From Bacillota bacterium (GTDB lineage: Bacteria; Bacillota; Clostridia; Lachnospirales; Lachnospiraceae): a DNA stretch of 64,000 nt. Positions 9,405-17,974 of the stretch are shown here, one piece after another. Location of the stretch: contig JAEYOQ010000058.1 in NCBI GenBank assembly GCA_023411555.1, positions 103,292-167,291 on the forward strand, in the 5' to 3' direction. Numbering within the stretch: position 1 is the first letter of the stretch; each line of letters begins with the position of its first letter. The notes beneath the pieces were generated by a model. That model was not told the origin of the DNA. It saw only the letters and a program-made list of their open reading frames with translations, and did not search any database. The position numbers and the translations under genes were made by a program.

Positions 9405-9803
9405 TTATTCTTTTATTGATTGCAGAAAAGCATCGTAATCTCTTATGTAATCCTCTTCTTTGTAATAATCAGAAGCGAGAACCATGAGAATCGCATCTGG
9501 TGAAAAATCGTACATTTCACGCCACATATTTTTAGGTACATAAAGACCTTCATATCTTTTCTCAAGTGAAATTATCTTTTTTTCATATCCGTTATCCAGT
9601 AATACCTTACATGAACCATTGATACATATTAAAATTTGCTCTAACGAACGATGTGAGTGATAGCCTCTACGTACCCCCTCTACAGTATCATACATATAAT
9701 ATACTCTTTTAATTTCAAAAGGAATGTCCTTATATGCTTCTAAAGCTATTAAATGTCCCCTTTCATCTCCATGCTGCTGAAATGCATATTTTACAATCTG
9801 CAT
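9405..9803 (-). CDS. fdtA: dTDP-4-keto-6-deoxyhexose 3,4-ketoisomerase (FdtA/QdtA, WxcM cupin), 132 aa
   Basis: This small cupin has the hallmark series of the sugar 3,4-ketoisomerases: HGDERGHLIALE near residues 11-22, VYYMYDTVEGVRRGYHSHRS near 34-53 with the catalytic His pair, and a central ICINGSCKVLLDNG strand pair. It converts dTDP-4-keto-6-deoxyglucose into the 3-keto isomer. Its gene follows the aminotransferase by 13 bases, the usual FdtA-FdtB pairing. FdtA and QdtA give galacto- and gluco-configured products respectively and cannot be told apart by eye. RmlA and RmlB, needed to make the substrate, are not in this window. Confidence 0.9.
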   Translation of the reverse strand: MQIVKYAFQQHGDERGHLIALEAYKDIPFEIKRVYYMYDTVEGVRRGYHSHRSLEQILICINGSCKVLLDNGYEKKIISLEKRYEGLYVPKNMWREMYDFSPDAILMVLASDYYKEEDYIRDYDAFLQSIKE

Positions 9804-9816
9804 ACGGATTACCCCC

Positions 9817-10923
9817 CTAATGTTCTATTGTATCATATGTTTTTATAGCATCTATAACCTTGTCCTGCTCTGATATATCCATACCATACCATAATGGTAA
9901 TGATATCTCTTCCTCTGCAATTTTCTCAGTTATCGGAAAATCCCCCTTTTTATAACCCAAATCTGAATAAGCTTCTTGTAAATGAATCGGAATAGGATAA
10001 TTTATTATGGTTTCAATCCCCTGCTCTCTTAAAAATTGCTGTAAGCGATCCCTTTTAGCACATAGCACCGGGAATATATGCCACACCTGTGAACCTTCTC
10101 TTCCAAGTTCGGGCATTAAAAGACTAGTATTTTTTAAGTTTTCGATATAATACTTTGCCATCCTTTGCCTTGCCTGCGTCCATTCATCTATATATCTTAA
10201 TTTAACTCTTAATAACGCAGCCTGCAATTCATCAAGTCGAGTATTAAACCCTTTACATTTGTTAATATACTTAACCTCTGATCCATAATTTCTCAACATT
10301 CGAATATTTCTCTCTAATTCTTTATCATTCGTTGTAATAGCTCCTCCATCTCCCAGAGCTCCTATATTTTTGGTTGGATAAAAACTAAATCCCGCTGCAT
10401 CACCCAAACTACCAGCCTTTTTTCCTTTAAAGATTGCATTATGCGCCTGTGCAGCATCTTCTATTACCTTTAAGTTGTATTTTTTTGCAATAATATTAAT
10501 TTTGTCCATATCCACAATTCGACCATACAAATGCACTACAACAATTGCTTTTGTCCTAGCGGTTATTTTTTCTTCAATTAATTCCGGATTTATATTATAT
10601 GTTGATGGCGATGCATCTATTAATACCGGCTTCGCTCCTGAATAACTAACAGCTAGTGCCGTAGCGATAAATGTATTGGCAGGGATTATCACTTCGTCCC
10701 CTTCCCCTATTCCATAACCTAATAGAATTAAATGAAGAGCATCTAGTCCATTTCCTACCCCTATACAATATCTCGTTCCGCAGAAACTAGCATATTCCTT
10801 CTCAAAGAGCTCTAACTCTTTACCCATTATAAACCAATTGCTTTCGTATACACGATCTATAGTTTTCATGATCTCATCTTTGATCATACTGTGCATAGGC
10901 TGCATATTATTATAAAGTAACAT
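9817..10923 (-). CDS. fdtB: DegT/DnrJ/EryC1/StrS aminotransferase (FdtB/QdtB-type), 368 aa
   Basis: A PLP-dependent sugar aminotransferase of normal length. Visible are the substrate/PLP contacts IEDAAQAHNA and the internal-aldimine region GFSFYPTKNIGALGDGGAI, whose Lys would hold PLP. With FdtA it would transaminate the 3-keto sugar from glutamate to give a dTDP-3-amino-3,6-dideoxyhexose. The frame extends 12 codons further upstream, but the ATG used here has AAGGAGAG about 8 bases before it. It lies 13 bases upstream of fdtA. Other 3- or 4-aminosugar specificities remain possible. Confidence 0.9.
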   Translation of the reverse strand: MLLYNNMQPMHSMIKDEIMKTIDRVYESNWFIMGKELELFEKEYASFCGTRYCIGVGNGLDALHLILLGYGIGEGDEVIIPANTFIATALAVSYSGAKPVLIDASPSTYNINPELIEEKITARTKAIVVVHLYGRIVDMDKINIIAKKYNLKVIEDAAQAHNAIFKGKKAGSLGDAAGFSFYPTKNIGALGDGGAITTNDKELERNIRMLRNYGSEVKYINKCKGFNTRLDELQAALLRVKLRYIDEWTQARQRMAKYYIENLKNTSLLMPELGREGSQVWHIFPVLCAKRDRLQQFLREQGIETIINYPIPIHLQEAYSDLGYKKGDFPITEKIAEEEISLPLWYGMDISEQDKVIDAIKTYDTIEH

Positions 10924-10977
10924 TACAAATCTCTCCTTATTAAAAGTCAGCATAAACACAAAAATAGTGATTAAATA

Positions 10978-12447
10978 TTAATTATTTTTATTATTAATTT
11001 CAAACAATTTTATAAGTTTGCAAATTATCCAATTCATAAAAGGAGATAGAGAACGAGGTAAACTGTAATTATTAGTCTTTTGAAATATGACGTAGAATAT
11101 TTTCTCGTACTTACTATAACGCTTTTTATTATTAAATTTATTTATTGTATGGTATATGGGAATACTGTATATTCGTTCCAAGTTAGAACACCATGCTTCC
11201 TTATGATGATTTTTGTGCACTAAACTACGGATGATGTCATTGGAGAACCTACATTTGTCATTAAGAATTTCATCCACCCACGAAAGAAGCTCACTAATAG
11301 TACTCTTTTTAATCGGATGAAAGATATCTGGAGTCATTCCATTTATATTAAGTGTTGCAGTTGGTATGTTTTTTTCGATTGCTTGCAAGACGCAAGTAAA
11401 AGAACTGATTGGAATACTATCAATATATAAATCCGTAATGTTTAGCACTTCGTCTACCTCTTCTTTTGTCAATATACCAACAGCAATCACTCTTCCATGG
11501 GTTTTTTTATAAACATCTCTCCATATATCTCTCATTGGGTCTGCACCAATAACTATAAAACAGACATTTTCATAGCGCTCAACTATCTTCTCCGCGATTG
11601 CTTGGAAATTGTATTTCTCTACTGGGGTATATTTATAATCAGCTGCCATTGATGTTATTATTCTACTATCTTCAGGTAGATGATATTTTTTTAGTACATC
11701 CTGCTCATTAGCTATATAATCACAAGTCTCTGACTGCCTTTCCTCCAACGGAATTGGGAGTATTTCGGACCGTCTACAACCACGATAATTGAGGGTCAGT
11801 TCCTTATCTCCCCTCGATATATCAAGAACAATATCCGCAATACTAGTCCAGATATTAAAGGCAAAATTAGCCTGATTCATTATATATAATGGCTTAGTCC
11901 ATTTAGGATTACCAAATGCTAACAAAGGAATAGCATCATCCGGATGAGTATGGATAATAATTTTCTCGTAGCCGCTTGCTAACTCTAATAATTTTTTAGC
12001 TTGTTTTATAGAATCCATATTTCTAAGATTATAGATATGACCGCCTGAATTATTTACTGATGCTTCTAAAAAACCCGGAACCGGATTGTTATACTGCTTT
12101 GTCAGAACTATACTATGCTTCCTGTGTCTATCAAATTTAATCCAATTATTAATCAATCGATTATGACCCCCTGCTATTTCAACATGACTTACAACATGGA
12201 GTGTGGTATCTTTCTCTTCCAACTTATGTTGAAATCCTCGTATAGTGCTGCTTATTCTAATGACTTCATGTTCCAGAAATTTATCACTATATCTTCCGGT
12301 CTCTCGTATAAAATAAAAATGAGCTATATGTTCTATTAACTTAAATTTACGCTCATTATCTTTCTCAAATAACACCATGAGTTTTAATAATGATGCAAAT
12401 AGATCGTTTTTTAATATCTTCCTATAAATTAAATTTCTTTGCACCAT
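10978..12447 (-). CDS. GT-B fold glycosyltransferase, 489 aa
   Basis: The layout suits a GT4-like GT-B enzyme. LHVVSHVEIAGGHNRLINNW near residues 83-102 resembles the glycine-rich N-domain loop. The C-domain includes SRIITSMAADYKYTPVEKYN, VCFIVIGADPMRDIW and LYIDSIPISSFTCVLQAIE. The last of these replaces the usual E-x7-E donor site with a weaker motif. The chain is rich in Lys, Asn and Ile, as are its neighbours, in keeping with A+T-rich, possibly acquired DNA. It sits between WbsX and fdtB in one operon with short gaps. The sugar is unknown. Confidence 0.75.
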   Translation of the reverse strand: MVQRNLIYRKILKNDLFASLLKLMVLFEKDNERKFKLIEHIAHFYFIRETGRYSDKFLEHEVIRISSTIRGFQHKLEEKDTTLHVVSHVEIAGGHNRLINNWIKFDRHRKHSIVLTKQYNNPVPGFLEASVNNSGGHIYNLRNMDSIKQAKKLLELASGYEKIIIHTHPDDAIPLLAFGNPKWTKPLYIMNQANFAFNIWTSIADIVLDISRGDKELTLNYRGCRRSEILPIPLEERQSETCDYIANEQDVLKKYHLPEDSRIITSMAADYKYTPVEKYNFQAIAEKIVERYENVCFIVIGADPMRDIWRDVYKKTHGRVIAVGILTKEEVDEVLNITDLYIDSIPISSFTCVLQAIEKNIPTATLNINGMTPDIFHPIKKSTISELLSWVDEILNDKCRFSNDIIRSLVHKNHHKEAWCSNLERIYSIPIYHTINKFNNKKRYSKYEKIFYVIFQKTNNYSLPRSLSPFMNWIICKLIKLFEINNKNN

Positions 12448-12451
12448 TACT

Positions 12452-13555
12452 TTACCCCTTTATAACAGTATCAATACAAGCCCTTCTTATTGCTTTAAGA
12501 TAAGCATATCCGTACTTTTTATCAGGTTCGAGATACGCTCCTTCTCCCCATTCGTTCCATGCATTAATAAACAAAAACTCATTACCGGCATTGAGTGATC
12601 GCAATATTTGAATTTTTAGATACTCTTCAAATTTTTTTGGAGATCCCCCTTTGATTATTAACCCTTTTCTTCCTTTTCTGGGAGAATTGTCCCAATTAGA
12701 AAATACCCCATAGTAGGTTTTCTTTATAGGTAATTCTTTACGATTTGTTATCGTTCGATAAAACGAATCATAATCGATTTTAAATAATAGAAGTTTGTTA
12801 ATTAAAGGAACCTTCAGTAATTGTTTATACATTAACACTTGAGTTTTCCACAGGCACGCTTTTGTGTTATTAATATCTCCAAATGTTCTCATCGGTTCAA
12901 AATCTAATGACGCGCTGAACTTTTTATTATATTTATCTTCACCGAAAGCAGTGTTCATTTGAATATAGTATAACCCTGGTAAATTATGTTTGCTCGCTAA
13001 AGTATCCCAATAATTCATCATCGCAATACATTTCGGAATATTTTGGGCTCTATAGATAATAAATACTGGTTTTCCCTCCATACGGATATATCTATCATCC
13101 TGAAAGAATGGAAGCAAGTAGTCGAAATGCTCCTTCCACTCTGCTTCTCCTCCATATACCTGGGGCATCAAGACTTCTTTTGATCCCAACACCCCATCCC
13201 ATGTCCTAGTCCAGGGCTCATTCGCCCATGCTAAGCAGAATGGTAAATCAGCCTCTTTATTATCAAGTAACATTTCTATGGGCTTTTCTAGCAATTTCTT
13301 TCCGCCAAACCAATAATGATAAAAGCAAAAACCTCCAATTCCATACTTCTTCGCCAGCTTCATCTGGTTCACTAGGACTTGAGGATTGGCTAAATCATAA
13401 TAATTGTCCTGATAAGGCTCTCTGGGCTGATAATGCCCTTTAAAAAGTGGCTTTGCCCTTTTGGTATTGCACCATTCGGTAAAGCCCTCCCCCCACCATT
13501 CATTATTCTCCGGTATTTCATGAAATTGCGGCAGATAAAACGAAATTAATTTCAT
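12452..13555 (-). CDS. WbsX-like protein (glycoside hydrolase 99-like domain), 367 aa
   Basis: The family is plain from KLISFYLPQFHEIPENNEWW at the N-terminus, CLAWANEPWTRTWDG near residue 110, and NAWNEWGEGAYLEPD near 335. These mark the WbsX/PF14307 group found in O-antigen and surface-glycan clusters, usually labelled as glycosyltransferases although the fold resembles GH99 enzymes that cleave or form mannosidic bonds. The gene ends 4 bases before the next one starts, so they are co-translated. Whether it transfers or hydrolyses a sugar is not settled for the family. Confidence 0.88.
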   Translation of the reverse strand: MKLISFYLPQFHEIPENNEWWGEGFTEWCNTKRAKPLFKGHYQPREPYQDNYYDLANPQVLVNQMKLAKKYGIGGFCFYHYWFGGKKLLEKPIEMLLDNKEADLPFCLAWANEPWTRTWDGVLGSKEVLMPQVYGGEAEWKEHFDYLLPFFQDDRYIRMEGKPVFIIYRAQNIPKCIAMMNYWDTLASKHNLPGLYYIQMNTAFGEDKYNKKFSASLDFEPMRTFGDINNTKACLWKTQVLMYKQLLKVPLINKLLLFKIDYDSFYRTITNRKELPIKKTYYGVFSNWDNSPRKGRKGLIIKGGSPKKFEEYLKIQILRSLNAGNEFLFINAWNEWGEGAYLEPDKKYGYAYLKAIRRACIDTVIKG

Positions 13556-13614
13556 ATGATCCCCTTCGATAAATATTATTATACTACTAACATATCATGA
13601 AACTCATATTCCAG

Positions 13615-14091
13615 TTATAATTCAAAAACCACATCTTCCAATGATATAATCGGATAGGAAAGTACATTCTCTAATTCCTCTTCGATTTTTTCATAATCAA
13701 AGATTGCAGTAACAACTACAACATCTACTTCCTCCAGGCCATCCTCTAAATTATAAACATCAAGTTCGGAATAAGTACTATCTGCCTTTTTATCAATAGC
13801 ATATTTAACTTCAATTTCAGAGTTCCTGAGTTCTTCATAGAGACGATTTCCTAATTCACCCATACCATAGATCGCTATAGTTTTATATCCATGATGAATA
13901 AAGTACTTGTCCAACTTTTTACCTTCATTTTTCAGAACCAGCCACTGATTTAGCATATTATAATAGCCTTTAAATTTATCTACCTTATTTGCCTTTTCTA
14001 CCAGCTTCTTGTTCTTATAGTAATTTACTACTGCAGCTCCTGTTGCAACTCCTATGGCAGCCGCTAAAAAACCAACAACAGACTTTTTCAT
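13615..14091 (-). CDS. Membrane-anchored Rossmann-like protein, 158 aa
   Basis: Residues 4-25 are a hydrophobic, Ala/Gly-rich anchor (VVGFLAAAIGVATGAAVVNYY) followed by a basic patch. Residues 68-158 form a compact nucleotide-binding-like domain with IAIYGMGELGNRLYEEL as the glycine-rich turn and VVVVTAIFDYEKIEEEL as a later strand-helix. This is the same module that is fused to the DUF1796, GT2 and GT-D proteins of the island, here standing alone with its own membrane anchor. AGAGGG lies 6 bases before the ATG. No catalytic residues are evident; it may sense or bind a nucleotide or sugar-nucleotide. Confidence 0.75.
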   Translation of the reverse strand: MKKSVVGFLAAAIGVATGAAVVNYYKNKKLVEKANKVDKFKGYYNMLNQWLVLKNEGKKLDKYFIHHGYKTIAIYGMGELGNRLYEELRNSEIEVKYAIDKKADSTYSELDVYNLEDGLEEVDVVVVTAIFDYEKIEEELENVLSYPIISLEDVVFEL

Positions 14092-14164
14092 TCTTATCCC
14101 TCTTTCTTTATTATTATTATTAGCTTGTCGCTCTATTACTGCTTAGATTGATTCCTACTAAATA

Positions 14165-14380
14165 TCATGTTTTATATGTTACTAAAACATGCAGATAATC
14201 TGCCTCCAAACCATTCTTTATAGTTTCCTCTGTTTGCGGAAAATCGAAGATTTTAGTTTTCATTCCTGTCCACTTTTCTATATAGTCCGTAATATCATTT
14301 CCCCAATCGTACGTCACTAAAGATTCCCTCTTATCGATTTGATTCCCATGATATACCTGTGACATATACAGTACTGTCAT
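14165..14380 (-). pseudogene. Probable C-terminal remnant of a SAM-dependent methyltransferase
   Basis: The 71-codon frame reads like the tail of a larger enzyme. DWGNDITDYIEKWTGMKTKI followed by GLEADYLHVLVTYK resembles the last 50 residues of some class I SAM-dependent methyltransferases in polysaccharide clusters. No methyl-donor motif is present and the ribosome-binding site is weak. It is probably a decayed gene left in the operon. A short intact unknown protein is the alternative, and I cannot exclude it. Confidence 0.4.
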
Positions 14381-14456
14381 ACACTTTCATTTTGCCCCTC
14401 TTGAGGTGCTACCCCATTTCGAAAAGGCACCGGGATCTTCATATTAATCCCTCTTT

Positions 14457-15518
14457 CTAAAATTTCTGTTTTATATAATTACATAAATTTCTAACCTTTT
14501 TATAATGGTCTCTGATAGCAAGATATCGAAGTATATCTTTATTAGAGCAGTTCTTAATTTCTTTTATATTAACCTTATTAATGATACCCATACGCTTGGC
14601 ATAAGTATGAAGCGAACAGCAGGTATACCACTGTCCAAATGGTATCTTCAAGCGCTTTGATAATTCATTACGAAATTCATAGTCCACCTCAATGAATTTG
14701 AGCTTTGTTGCTATATTACTGCTTAAATTGATTCCTTCCGATCTACATCCTAAAGATCGATTATAATAGTACATATTATATTTCATTGTATAATTGACAT
14801 TAAGGATCCAATCAGAGCTTGGATAGAACGCTTCATTATATCCACCCAGCTTAATCACGTTTTCTCTTCGAAGCAATGCGCCGACCGGATGTGTCAACGT
14901 TTGTGTCATGAAATGCTCCAATACGAATACCCTAGACAGTGGTACCCCTTTTTCCATGCTTTCCATGAACCCCCTGCTTTTATGTCTAGTCCGCTCTGCC
15001 TGCTTTTCCTTTTTAGAAAAAATAAGATTTGCCTGCTCCGGTGTTTTTATCTTCGCAATATCATGCCCTATATACAGATAATGAATATCTTTATGCTCTT
15101 TTAATACATGAGTTACCTCCTCTAGATAGAAGTTATATAGATAATCATCATCATTTAAGATTGCCACCCATTCCCCCCTTGCCAGTTCAAAGCATCTGTT
15201 CCAATTGCCAAACAAACCTAAGTTTCTCGCATTGCGATAGTATTGCAGATTATTTATCGACATAGACTTAAGATATTTTTCTATCTCAGAATCGTCCGGA
15301 TCATCATTTACCACAACAATTTCATAATTACAATCCCCTATTTGATTAATCGCACTACTTAAAGTAATTTTAAACATATCCAACTTCTTATAGGTGGGAA
15401 TAACGATCGATATCAGTGGTTTTTCTTTCTGCGGAGCCCTAATAATATGCTCTGATTGAATATGCTTATATTTTTCAAAATTGTTCCTGCTCTGAAAGAA
15501 TTTATTTGATCCATTCAT
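14457..15518 (-). CDS. Glycosyltransferase family 2, 353 aa
   Basis: A GT-A fold transferase with SIVIPTYKKLDMFKITLSSA near residues 36-55, VVNDDPDDSEI, LNDDDYLY (DxD-like metal site) and a late HPVGALLRREN acceptor-side segment. The ATG overlaps the stop of the upstream GT2 gene in an ATGA, showing translational coupling. It has one catalytic domain and no membrane segment. Donor and acceptor are unknown. It is one of three GT2 genes in a row, suggesting stepwise building of an oligosaccharide. Confidence 0.88.
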   Translation of the reverse strand: MNGSNKFFQSRNNFEKYKHIQSEHIIRAPQKEKPLISIVIPTYKKLDMFKITLSSAINQIGDCNYEIVVVNDDPDDSEIEKYLKSMSINNLQYYRNARNLGLFGNWNRCFELARGEWVAILNDDDYLYNFYLEEVTHVLKEHKDIHYLYIGHDIAKIKTPEQANLIFSKKEKQAERTRHKSRGFMESMEKGVPLSRVFVLEHFMTQTLTHPVGALLRRENVIKLGGYNEAFYPSSDWILNVNYTMKYNMYYYNRSLGCRSEGINLSSNIATKLKFIEVDYEFRNELSKRLKIPFGQWYTCCSLHTYAKRMGIINKVNIKEIKNCSNKDILRYLAIRDHYKKVRNLCNYIKQKF

Positions 15519-16474
15519 CTACTAGTCTCCATATCATATAGATCCGGTACTATACAGTTAATCAAAAAGCCAACTAATTTTTTATTATGATATCCTGTTA
15601 ACACCAATTCCATAACGGTTTTTCGGTATAATTTACTCAAGTAACGGAGTATCTTTTTATTATCTTTAATCCTACTTTTTATTTGTGTGTACATCCAAGA
15701 AATATGCTTTAATATATGTAACAATTCCCTCTTGTACAAATCCCTTTGCTTAATGTGCTTATAAAAATCCTTCCTTTGTATATACGCTTCCAATCCGTCC
15801 ATCCGGGATAAATTAAATTTCTTACCCATAATGCTATTAGCCCTCTGCCGATAAAAGTACATTTTACTTTGTGAACATACAATCCTATCTGCAGAAGAGA
15901 TAAGCTTATAATTCACAAACTCATCCTCATGGGTCTTCCCTTCAGGAAAACGTATATTATGAAACAACTCAGCCCTATAGAGTTTATTCCATACCACAGA
16001 ATAGGTAATACTATTCGGAGCATGTAATTTCTCGAGAATTGATCTATTCGTATAAACTTTTGGGGGAGCTTGAACATTACCTCTCCATTCCAATTCGTGG
16101 TCGTTTTTTGCTTTAACAAATTCACATTGGGATATATCCGCATTATAATGAACTATATTATTATGCAGAATCTCCAACATATCCAATGCAATCCAGTCAT
16201 CACTGTCTATTAACGCGATATATCTTCCTGAAGCTATATCTAAACCTGTATTTCTGGCAGAACTTAAGCCGCCATTCTGTTTATGTATTACCTTTACTCT
16301 ACTGTCCTTAGCCGCATATTCATCACAGATAAACGAACTAGAATCCTCCGCTCCATCATCAACAAGGATAAGCTCATAATCACGGAACGTCTGCTGCAGT
16401 ATACTATCCAGACATTTTCTTAAATATTTTTCTACATTATATATCGGAACAATGATACTGATCTGTGGTTTCAC
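15515..16474 (-). CDS. Glycosyltransferase family 2, 319 aa
   Basis: Typical GT2 of the EpsH/WaaV-like kind: ISIIVPIYNVEKYLRKCLDS at the start, ELILVDDGAEDSS, GGLSSARNTGLDIASG and IALIDSDDWI, which contains the DxD metal site. An ED-type catalytic pair appears in GKTHEDEFVNY. It starts at GTG with GGAGG 6-7 bases upstream. It is followed by a coupled GT2 gene. The C-terminal third is basic and helical, perhaps binding the membrane surface. Confidence 0.9.
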   Translation of the reverse strand: MKPQISIIVPIYNVEKYLRKCLDSILQQTFRDYELILVDDGAEDSSSFICDEYAAKDSRVKVIHKQNGGLSSARNTGLDIASGRYIALIDSDDWIALDMLEILHNNIVHYNADISQCEFVKAKNDHELEWRGNVQAPPKVYTNRSILEKLHAPNSITYSVVWNKLYRAELFHNIRFPEGKTHEDEFVNYKLISSADRIVCSQSKMYFYRQRANSIMGKKFNLSRMDGLEAYIQRKDFYKHIKQRDLYKRELLHILKHISWMYTQIKSRIKDNKKILRYLSKLYRKTVMELVLTGYHNKKLVGFLINCIVPDLYDMETSR

Positions 16475-16528
16475 TTCTCATCCTCCTGACTTTCATTCTA
16501 TGAAGAACTTTCTGCAGTAAATACAATC

Positions 16529-17923
16529 CTATCTATGAATAAAATCCCTAACATCAATAGCGTATATTAAGTACATATCCAGATTAATAAGAATAATATT
16601 ACTATTAACTTCATGAACCTTATGAACGATATCTCCAAAATAATTCTTGTTGATTACAAATATTACATCAATATCCTGCTTCACTGAATCAAAGCTTTGT
16701 AGTATATGACCGGTAGGCAGTTCTTCTCCTTCACGTTTCCTGTTTCCATCTATAACATGTTTGATATATTGATTACCTTTATCGTTGATTTCCAGGAAAT
16801 CCTTTCCCTTCTGTCCTGCACCCCAGACAGCAATTCGCAAAGAATTATTTCTGCAATAAGAAATTAAATGCTGTGCTCTGTTCTCGGTTTCTCTATAATA
16901 ATTCAGATATGAAAATTTTCTTTTTCGTAATGACTCCAATTCGTCGAGTAACTTTTCCGGTGATTGATCATTTAGCCTTGCCATCTCTACATAAATCGGA
17001 TCAACAATTTTATCTATATAATAGTTATCCGGATAGCTAGGACATATCCTCCTTATGTTACTACTGATTTCCTGCATTCTAGCTACTGGTACTTCATCAA
17101 ACTTCTCCAGGCAGCTATCAAGCATATAGAAATAATAGCTTCGTATAAAGAACATCTCCAATTCCGTACTATACTCCTTTGAAAAGCCTCGCTTCCTTGC
17201 TTGCTCGTAGAATGTCATCGCCGCTTCCATCCGTTGAAAATGATGGTTGCTGTTCTTTGTAGACAGTGTAGAATTTTCTCGGATATAATAATAATACAGA
17301 AATTCATTCAACTTTGAAGCATTCTTCGCATAGAGAAAGTAGAACGGTGTGACTGCCAGATCTTCATATTGTATTCCCTCGGCAAAATATAAATTATTAT
17401 CTACTATAACGCTTCGCCGAATGAGCTTAGAAACCGGAAATGCTCTCATTGCCAATAACGCTTTCTTTTTCGGAATCGTCAAAGTTCCTTCAATTTCCTT
17501 ACCAAACTCCATTATGAAATTTTCAGCACCAGTAGCTTCAAATACCTTTCTAATATCGCAGAATACAATGTCACTATTATCCTTTTCCGCTGCAGAATAC
17601 AATTTCTCACAAAGCGTTACATCCACCCAATCGTCACTATCAACGAATGTAATGTATTCACCGGTCGATTTCTTGATTCCAATATTTCGAGCTCCGCCTT
17701 GCTTCCTATTTTCCTGCAAATAGATACAAATAAGCTTATCCGGATACTTATCCTCATATTCCCTCATAATATCTGCACAGCTATCAGGAGAGGCATCATT
17801 GATTAATATTATCTCAATGTCGGATAACGTCTGATTAACTAAAGAATCAATACAGCGCCTCAGGTATTTTTCCACACCGTAAACCGGTACAATAATACTG
17901 ACTTTTTTCTTTGTTTCCTCCAT
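16529..17923 (-). CDS. Glycosyltransferase family 2 with C-terminal Rossmann-like domain, 464 aa
   Basis: Residues 1-215 are a GT2 catalytic domain (SIIVPVYGVEKYLRRCIDSL, LINDASPDSC, QGGARNIGIKKSTGEY, FVDSDDWVD and the later GIQYEDLAV). From about residue 365 a second domain begins with SLRIAVWGAGQKGKDFLEI, the glycine-rich turn of the same nucleotide-binding-like module found elsewhere in the island. A longer frame would start six codons earlier, but GGAGG sits 5 bases before the ATG chosen here. The fused domain might bind a product or regulate the transferase; nothing in the sequence settles this. Confidence 0.88.
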   Translation of the reverse strand: MEETKKKVSIIVPVYGVEKYLRRCIDSLVNQTLSDIEIILINDASPDSCADIMREYEDKYPDKLICIYLQENRKQGGARNIGIKKSTGEYITFVDSDDWVDVTLCEKLYSAAEKDNSDIVFCDIRKVFEATGAENFIMEFGKEIEGTLTIPKKKALLAMRAFPVSKLIRRSVIVDNNLYFAEGIQYEDLAVTPFYFLYAKNASKLNEFLYYYYIRENSTLSTKNSNHHFQRMEAAMTFYEQARKRGFSKEYSTELEMFFIRSYYFYMLDSCLEKFDEVPVARMQEISSNIRRICPSYPDNYYIDKIVDPIYVEMARLNDQSPEKLLDELESLRKRKFSYLNYYRETENRAQHLISYCRNNSLRIAVWGAGQKGKDFLEINDKGNQYIKHVIDGNRKREGEELPTGHILQSFDSVKQDIDVIFVINKNYFGDIVHKVHEVNSNIILINLDMYLIYAIDVRDFIHR

Positions 17924-17974
17924 ACTGCCTCCATAAACCACTTCACTCCGAAATATTCACATAGCCTTTGCTTT

